Position numbers and translations under genes: made by a program
Part shown: positions 58,704 through 64,000 of the stretch, piece after piece
How positions within the stretch are numbered: position 1 is the stretch's first letter
How the letters are laid out: each line of letters starts with the position of its first letter
Source of the DNA: Gonatopus flavifemur
Lineage: Eukaryota > Arthropoda > Insecta > Hymenoptera > Dryinidae
Direction of reading: 5' to 3'
DNA: 64,000 nt
Assembly (NCBI GenBank): GCA_018340375.1
Contig: JAFFJZ010000010.1
Coordinates: 10,726,001-10,790,000, forward strand
The notes under the pieces: generated by a model
What the model was told of the DNA's origin: nothing
The model's database searches: none
Seen by the model: the letters and a program-made list of their open reading frames with translations, nothing else

Positions 58704-59545
58704 CAGGGTTATTGCCAGGACTGGAAAAAAACTCAAGCTTGTCCCAGGATTGGCACATGTACCAGGAACAAACCTCCGTTAAAAATAATTGGATCAATAT
58801 TGTTCCATGATTGTCTCGCTGTTTCCAATGGATAGTTAGTCATGGGACATTTGTTCGTACCGTTGGAATGGCCATTGCACTTGGTACAAGCTTGGCACAA
58901 GCGTGAAAATCAAGCGTTCGTTAAGATGATTATTTAAGCCGATGTTGTCCACATAAGTGGCACAGTGATTTCAGTTAGTGACCGAATTCCGAGTTCACAA
59001 TGGATAAAGACTTGTGCATAACTATCGGGCCAAGACCAGTCCAATCTCCTCCGCATGATTGGCCCCATGCTCCAGTTTCACACACTAAGATAGATATATT
59101 TGATCTACATAAGAATAAAACTTGACTCAATGATAATAGGCTACTTTTAAATGTGATCATACACGAAAATCAACTGATCTTGAAGAACTCTTTACAGGAT
59201 TTCAAGATGTCTTTCCCATGCAGGGATTAACAAGACTGGGAAAAACCCAAGCTCGTCCCAGTCTTAGCATATTTAATATATCGTTTTAAGATGATTCATG
59301 TATGGTATTCCGAGGGAGAACTTTGAGCTGAAATATGAATCAAATTGCTCTTCTCATCAATATCTGTGATGAAACAAGCATTGATCGATGCTTGGCGAAT
59401 CATTTGGACTAGGCTGGAACGCACTATTGGTCCAAGCTTGTCCTGATCTTATCATTCCCAAGCCTGGACCAAGTTTATTAGATTGTTCAAGACAAGCCTC
59501 GGCAGGTCTTGTGCCAGGCTTGGTCCATGATTGAACCATTGTTCC
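58704..59545. repeat. Decayed dispersed repeat with CCAAGCTTG motifs
   Basis: Two same-orientation copies of an end-like segment (GACTGGAAAAAAACTCAAGC from about 58723; GACTGGGAAAAACCCAAGCT from about 59235) each follow CAGGGwTTA. Further GGACCAAG/CTTGGTCC motifs lie at 59420-59530. This looks like two degraded copies of one transposon; ends are not defined. Confidence 0.45.
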
Positions 59546-59559
59546 ATACACACATGGGT

Positions 59560-60140
59560 TCTCAGTATTAGTCTATCGACTATTGTATTTTGTGTGATTT
59601 TCCATTCCAAATTTAATTGAACAACTCATCGACAATTAGCAAAGGGTTTAAGATTCAACATTGAAAATCAAGCCACATACAAAGATACATATTCCTTCTC
59701 ATGATAAACCAGAGCTATGAAAATGTACACACAACTTCTCATAAACACATTGTGAACTGTTGTATCGTTTCAGTATATTCAAGCAAATCCACGAGACTAC
59801 GAAACGTCCATATTCGACAACACCATAACCAATGTAAAATAAAATTCAAGCAGGTGACGACATTTGTTTAATTGCAACGAACGGCAAAACCGAATACAAG
59901 TTGGATCGAAACGAATGGATAAACCTTGTAACATAATCCACTCTTACATTTCTCTTGTTTATTCGAATGAAAAAAAGAAATATCTTCGAACGTATGTAAG
60001 TGAAACAAGGATTACATATTTTTCATTCTACATCCTCCATTGTTTTATAATTTGTTCGGTTCCTCGTCGAACGATTGCGTGCAAGCTAGTTTGTATATTC
60101 GTGCATACATACGTATACGTATACACGTACATACCTTACG
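59560..60140. other. Unique DNA
   Basis: Nothing recognised. Confidence 0.35.
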
Positions 60141-60720
60141 CACGCAGGAGAAATGAAAAACAAGAGAGGAAACAAGAAGAAAAAGGAACCACTGCTCCTC
60201 TGGTATACTCTCTTCTTTAGCCACGGCAAAGGAGAAGCAGCAGAGGTTGAGAGCAGTAAAGGTAGCAGCGGGACCACCTCGAGCATCCTCTTTTTCTCTT
60301 CTCATATTAATAATTGCACCGCCGAAACCCGTTCGGTTCGTATTCGCCGTGGCCAAGCGAAAGAGAAGCAAAAGAGAGCCCTTCTACCCGTCGTCGAGCT
60401 GAAGCGATTTTTCGTTCGTTCGTCCATCCATCCGCCCGTCCCGCGGCGTCGTCCAACGCCGCCACACAACAGTCCGTTGCAGTCCGATGCAGCAGTCAGT
60501 TCTTTCGGTTCGCGGCCAACTTTGGTAATTGTCGGGCCCTCTCTTTGGATCTTCCATGGATCCACGCTCCCTCGATATCTCACATCGACTATACAACTTC
60601 TCCTTTTCCCTTCTTCCCTCTCGTCCTTCATTTTTTATACTTTCTTCATGTTTGCAGCAACCGAAAGTCGAGCACGTGCTTTCTCTACGAGAAAACATTG
60701 GTACCTTACGTGATGGGATA
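60141..60720. promoter_or_regulatory. GC-rich island, possible promoter
   Basis: This is one of the GC-richest segments of the window, with CpG-containing sequence such as CCCGCGGCGTCGTCC. An arthropod initiator-like TCAGTT lies at about 60495-60500 and a GGTAAT donor-like site at about 60521. Overlapping open frames on both strands (up to 186 codons) reflect few stops in GC-rich DNA. Transcription cannot be shown from sequence. Confidence 0.25.
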
Positions 60721-60721
60721 T

Positions 60722-61433
60722 CGGTTTCAATGGAGAGCGTTTCAAACTTGAAACGAATTTCGATCGCTATTTTTCTGTTATGAAATTAGTTCCGTGCTTG
60801 ATTAAAGTCATTCATTTGGTCATTGAATTAGAATCCAGAGATTGAAATACAATTTTTGGATTGGATCCCATATGATTTGATTTCATTGGATATAATCATC
60901 TTGAAGAATGAGTTTTTCAATTTTTGTGGCCTTGAAAATGATCGTTGAAGAGTCCAGACGGTGGACTGTTGAAGAATGTTGCAAATTTCATTTTTTCCCA
61001 ACATGATTTGTCATTTCTGCACCTGGAAGGAGTAATCGGAAACTCATGAATGTAATTGAAACACCGTCCTGCACAGAAATAAGAATATTTTGCAATTGTT
61101 TCACATCCCTGTCGTTCCCCAATTAAAGTATCGTTGTTTCACTTCTTTGAAAGAAAGCACTATTTGGTGGAATTTCTCTTGAAGTAAGACTGTTCAGAAA
61201 CTGATCTAGAATTTCACTTCCTCTTTAATTTTGAATTTCGAGAAGAACAATGAATTACGTACGACAATTCGTCGCCAAAGTCCGGAATATTTGGTTCATG
61301 TAGCGTATGTCAAAGATGTACATTGTGGAAAAATCTGCATCAAGCTTCATAAACAGATTATGAAACTATCTACATAACATTAAATATGATATTAATTTCA
61401 ATATTGTAATGCTGAATTGTAAGAATTCCTTTC
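60722..61433. other. Unique DNA
   Basis: Nothing recognised. Confidence 0.35.
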
Positions 61434-61437
61434 TTAA

Positions 61438-62461
61438 CCCATTAATGCGAAACTGCGTAGCCTACGGGAGAAGTAACTATTGGAAATACGATATCTAGTT
61501 GGGGAATGAACATTCACAGAGAAAAAATGTTTTCACAATTTGTTTGAAGAATTATTCTTTAAACAATTTGTTGAAAATAACAATTTAGGTAGATAAAAAC
61601 TCCGGAATCGTATTCTACAGGAAATTTCGTGTGAGGATCAGTGATTTCCAAAATATTTAGTCATCGCGATTCTTGCAAATGAGAAATTATAAACAATTTC
61701 GAATTATCCATATCCTTCGGTGCCCACCGCGAATCTACTCGCGTTACAAAAAAAGTAATAATTGGAAATAGGATATCTGGTTGGGGGATGAACATTCATA
61801 GGAAAAAAAATTTTTCACAATTTGCTTTAACACCCTAACAGCACTCAGAGGTTCTTGAAACATTCTAAGAACGTTCGGATGTGTTTTGAACGTCCTCAGA
61901 ATGTTTTAAAAACGTCCAACGAACTTTGTGCTGTCTGGGCAATTATTGTTTAGAAAAATTGGTTGAAAATAAATATTTACGTTGATAAAAACCCCGGAAT
62001 CGTATTCTACAGGAAATATCATGTAAGGATCGGTGATCCCCAAAATTTCATTCACGTAAATTGTTATCTTCAACAAATTGTTTGGACAATAAATGCTCTA
62101 ACGAAGTGTAAAAATTTTTCTCCCGGTGAATGTTCATCCTCCAACAGGATAGATATCCTATGTCCAATGGTTACTTTCTTTGTGGCCCGAGCAGATTCAC
62201 TGTGGGCACCAAAGGATATGGTTAATTCGACATTCTTTATGCTTTTTATGTGCAACAATTGCGATGACTGAAAATTCTACAAACCACTGATCCTTACATG
62301 AAATTTTCCGCAGAATACGATTCTGCAAATTTTTCAAACAAAAATTGTTGAACCGAATCGTGAACATTTTTTTTCTGCGGATCTTCATCCTCAACTAGAT
62401 ATCCTATTTCCAATAGTTACTTTTTCGTAGGCTAAGCAGATTCGCCATGGGCATTAAAGGG
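61438..62461. mobile_element. piggyBac-like non-autonomous element, TTAA TSD
   Basis: Ends CCCATTAATGC and GCATTAAAGGG are inverted, with perfect TTAA on both sides (61434-61437, 62462-62465). CCC ends plus TTAA are the piggyBac signature. Internally a module (AAGTAACTATTGGAAATA, GAACATTCA, CGGAATCGTATTCTACAG) is present in two direct and two inverted copies. The MITE 61833-61939 is inserted in the second module. No transposase remains. Confidence 0.85.
61833..61939. mobile_element. CCC-type MITE, 107 bp, CA TSD
   Basis: Ends CCCTAACAGCAC and GTGCTGTCTGGG are inverted, CA on both sides (61831-61832, 61940-61941). The inside carries AACGTTCGGA / GAACGTCC pairs. Nested in the piggyBac-like element. 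Confidence 0.9.
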
Positions 62462-62560
62462 TTAATTCCAATAAGGGATTGTGAAATTTCATAACTCATA
62501 TTAAATTTGAGAACTTGATCAAATTGAATACGGGAATATTGAATTTCACAAGAAGGCCTA

Positions 62561-62788
62561 CACGGAGAGAAATTTATTTGGAAAAATTACCATTTTATTC
62601 GTCAACTAGAACTAGAACTAAGTTCAATAGAATCATTGCCAATTGTGATGGTGAGAATCGAGATTTAGATTCTTACCATCACAGGTGGCAATGATTAGGA
62701 GTCATGTTATAAGTTATTGTTTGATTTTTTCGAATAGTTCTAGTTTACGGGTAAAATGGTAATTTTTCCAAATAAACCTCTCTCCGTG
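62561..62788. mobile_element. CACxG/TA MITE (CACGGAGAGAAATTTATTTGG)
   Basis: The ends are inverted over about 45 nt (ATTTGGAAAAATTACCATTT and mirror), with TA on both sides (62559-62560, 62789-62790). A central palindrome with TTGCCA/TGGCAA lies around 62638-62692. Confidence 0.9.
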
Positions 62789-62790
62789 TA

Positions 62791-63602
62791 GAAGATGACT
62801 GAATAATTTCTGTTTTTAAATATAAGTAAACTGTTCAGAAAATAATTTTATGGCGATGGAAAATAAATGAGTTCTCTGAAATCTGAAAATTGACAGCCAT
62901 ATCAAGATTGACACCTTACATAACTTCAAATTATTGTTTTTCCTCTTATTCACGATAATTTCTCAATTCAATCGAAATTATAAACAAATTTCCCACTCTA
63001 CAACAAGTCCATTGAATTCATGTTCACAAAAAACAACGTAAAAAACCAGGAACAGGAAACCAAATTTCATGGGGAGAAATAATAATTTATTCTATCTTAA
63101 TGCGAAATTCTCCAAAGTTTGTTTCTAATCAATATTTGATCACTAATCTTTGTATCCCCACAAAGACCCTTCTGATTTATAAACGAAATTAAATTCAACG
63201 TACTGTGTCTATGAACGAAAATATTCAATATCAATAATTGTCATGACTGCTGAAATCTCTCAGTGTTTCCAATAAAATGCAACGCAGAATGATTCATACC
63301 GTTTATACGCTTTGAGCCATGATTTATATCTCACCCTACTTTTATCTCTTCACATTGTGCTAGAGACGCAATCTTTGAATGAAGAGCATTCGTGTGCCAC
63401 GCTACGCACTGTTCTGGGATTTTGGACCTTCTGTCCCCTTTTGATGATACGCTTTGTCACGCTTCGAATGACTTCTCTATGTAATACTGCGTCGCAGCAT
63501 TGAAAGGAGCTTATCACGTTTTTACGATTTTGTATATGTTTCGTTGCTCCGCTTTGTTCCATGTGTACGATATTCAAATAACTAAGACAAAAATATTTAA
63601 AT
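62791..63602. other. Unique DNA
   Basis: No gene or inverted ends recognised. Confidence 0.35.
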
Positions 63603-63604
63603 TA

Positions 63605-63818
63605 CACTGGGAGAAATATTTATTTGTCCTCTCTGCACAAAATATTCATTTGTAGGAATCAATTGTGGCGAATAAATTGTTTATTTGGAAGACCAATTTA
63701 TTTGGGGCGAGCATCCCATTATTCGATTCGATTGAATATTTAATTAATCCTAAGGAATATTTCATGGAGAGAGGCCAAACAAATTATTTATTTGGTTGAA
63801 CAAATTTTTTTTTCAGTG
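63605..63818. mobile_element. CACxG/TA MITE (TTTATTTG-rich)
   Basis: Ends CACTGGGAGAAATATTTATT and TTTTTTTTTCAGTG are flanked by TA (63603-63604, 63819-63820). ATTTATTTGG motifs recur in both arms. Confidence 0.75.
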
Positions 63819-64000
63819 TATAACTGATTAAATAGAAAAAAAAATTTATTTACAATAAAATTTAGAGGAGGCGATAAATTTTGTAAATTCATAAAAATAA
63901 TTTTACGGTATTTGTTTTTGTTCGATTTCTAATAAATCTGTAGAATGAAAATATCATGAAAATGATTAGTAGTTTACAATATATATAATTATTATATAAT

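Noticed and set aside
60153..60713. 186-codon plus-strand open frame with overlapping frames on both strands
   Set aside because: GC-rich sequence has few stops; several phases are open at once and none has a recognisable domain or biased codon pattern.

Overview
The window reads as a nuclear segment of an insect genome, possibly hymenopteran; that guess rests only on overall texture (AT-rich DNA with short CpG-containing GC-rich islands, insect-type transposons) and is weak. It has no bacterial operons, rRNA, CRISPR or plasmid features, and no host gene can be assigned with confidence. Nearly everything recognisable is mobile DNA, mostly short non-autonomous DNA transposons (MITEs and foldback elements) whose inverted ends and target-site duplications (TSDs) can be read directly.

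Protein-coding remains are few. One is a 5'-truncated non-LTR retrotransposon (2656-4209) with a continuous reverse-transcriptase frame. The other is a decayed Kolobok/Mutator-like transposase on the minus strand (51457-52150) inside an element bounded by TTAA-like sites (50776-52312). The best host-exon candidate is a short glutamine-rich segment at 48161-48302 with a good acceptor tract and a GTAAGT donor; it is low confidence.

The DNA transposons fall into classes by end sequence and TSD. (1) CACxG-type ends with TA duplications (1525-2086, 8122-8332, 10382-10821, 19928-20235, 24136-24305, 24728-25348, 25587-25976, 45000-45291, 62561-62788, 63605-63818). (2) Ends CCC...GGG with 2-bp duplications of variable sequence, in at least 13 copies of several unrelated-looking families (for example 11870-12014, 22552-23681, 30146-30343, 38740-38976, 40682-41080, 46280-47311, 61833-61939). 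(3) hAT-like elements with 8-bp duplications (20694-21140, 30365-30661, 39929-40091, 41339-41533, 52462-54247, 56062-56516). (4) TTAA users: Kolobok-like (389-1012, 50776-52312) and piggyBac-like (61438-62461). Many are nested, which gives relative ages.

Two long hairpins stand out: 56801-57317 (244-nt arms, one mismatch noticed, 29-nt loop) and 13533-13957 (159-nt arms, 107-nt spacer). Both could yield long double-stranded RNA if transcribed.

Region by region: 1-4.2 kb transposons and the retroelement; 4.2-8.1 kb mostly unique DNA with a GC-rich island; 8.1-13.96 kb MITEs and the second hairpin; 13.96-19.5 kb repeat-poor; 19.5-34.8 kb very dense nested transposons; 34.8-38.7 kb repeat-poor; 38.7-47.3 kb transposons interrupted by unique DNA at 41.5-44.2 kb; 47.3-50.7 kb unique DNA with the candidate exon; 50.8-54.3 kb the transposase remnant and a composite hAT; 54.3-61.4 kb AT-rich DNA, GC-rich islands, a hAT element, the long hairpin and a decayed dispersed repeat; 61.4-64 kb piggyBac-like and CACxG/TA elements.
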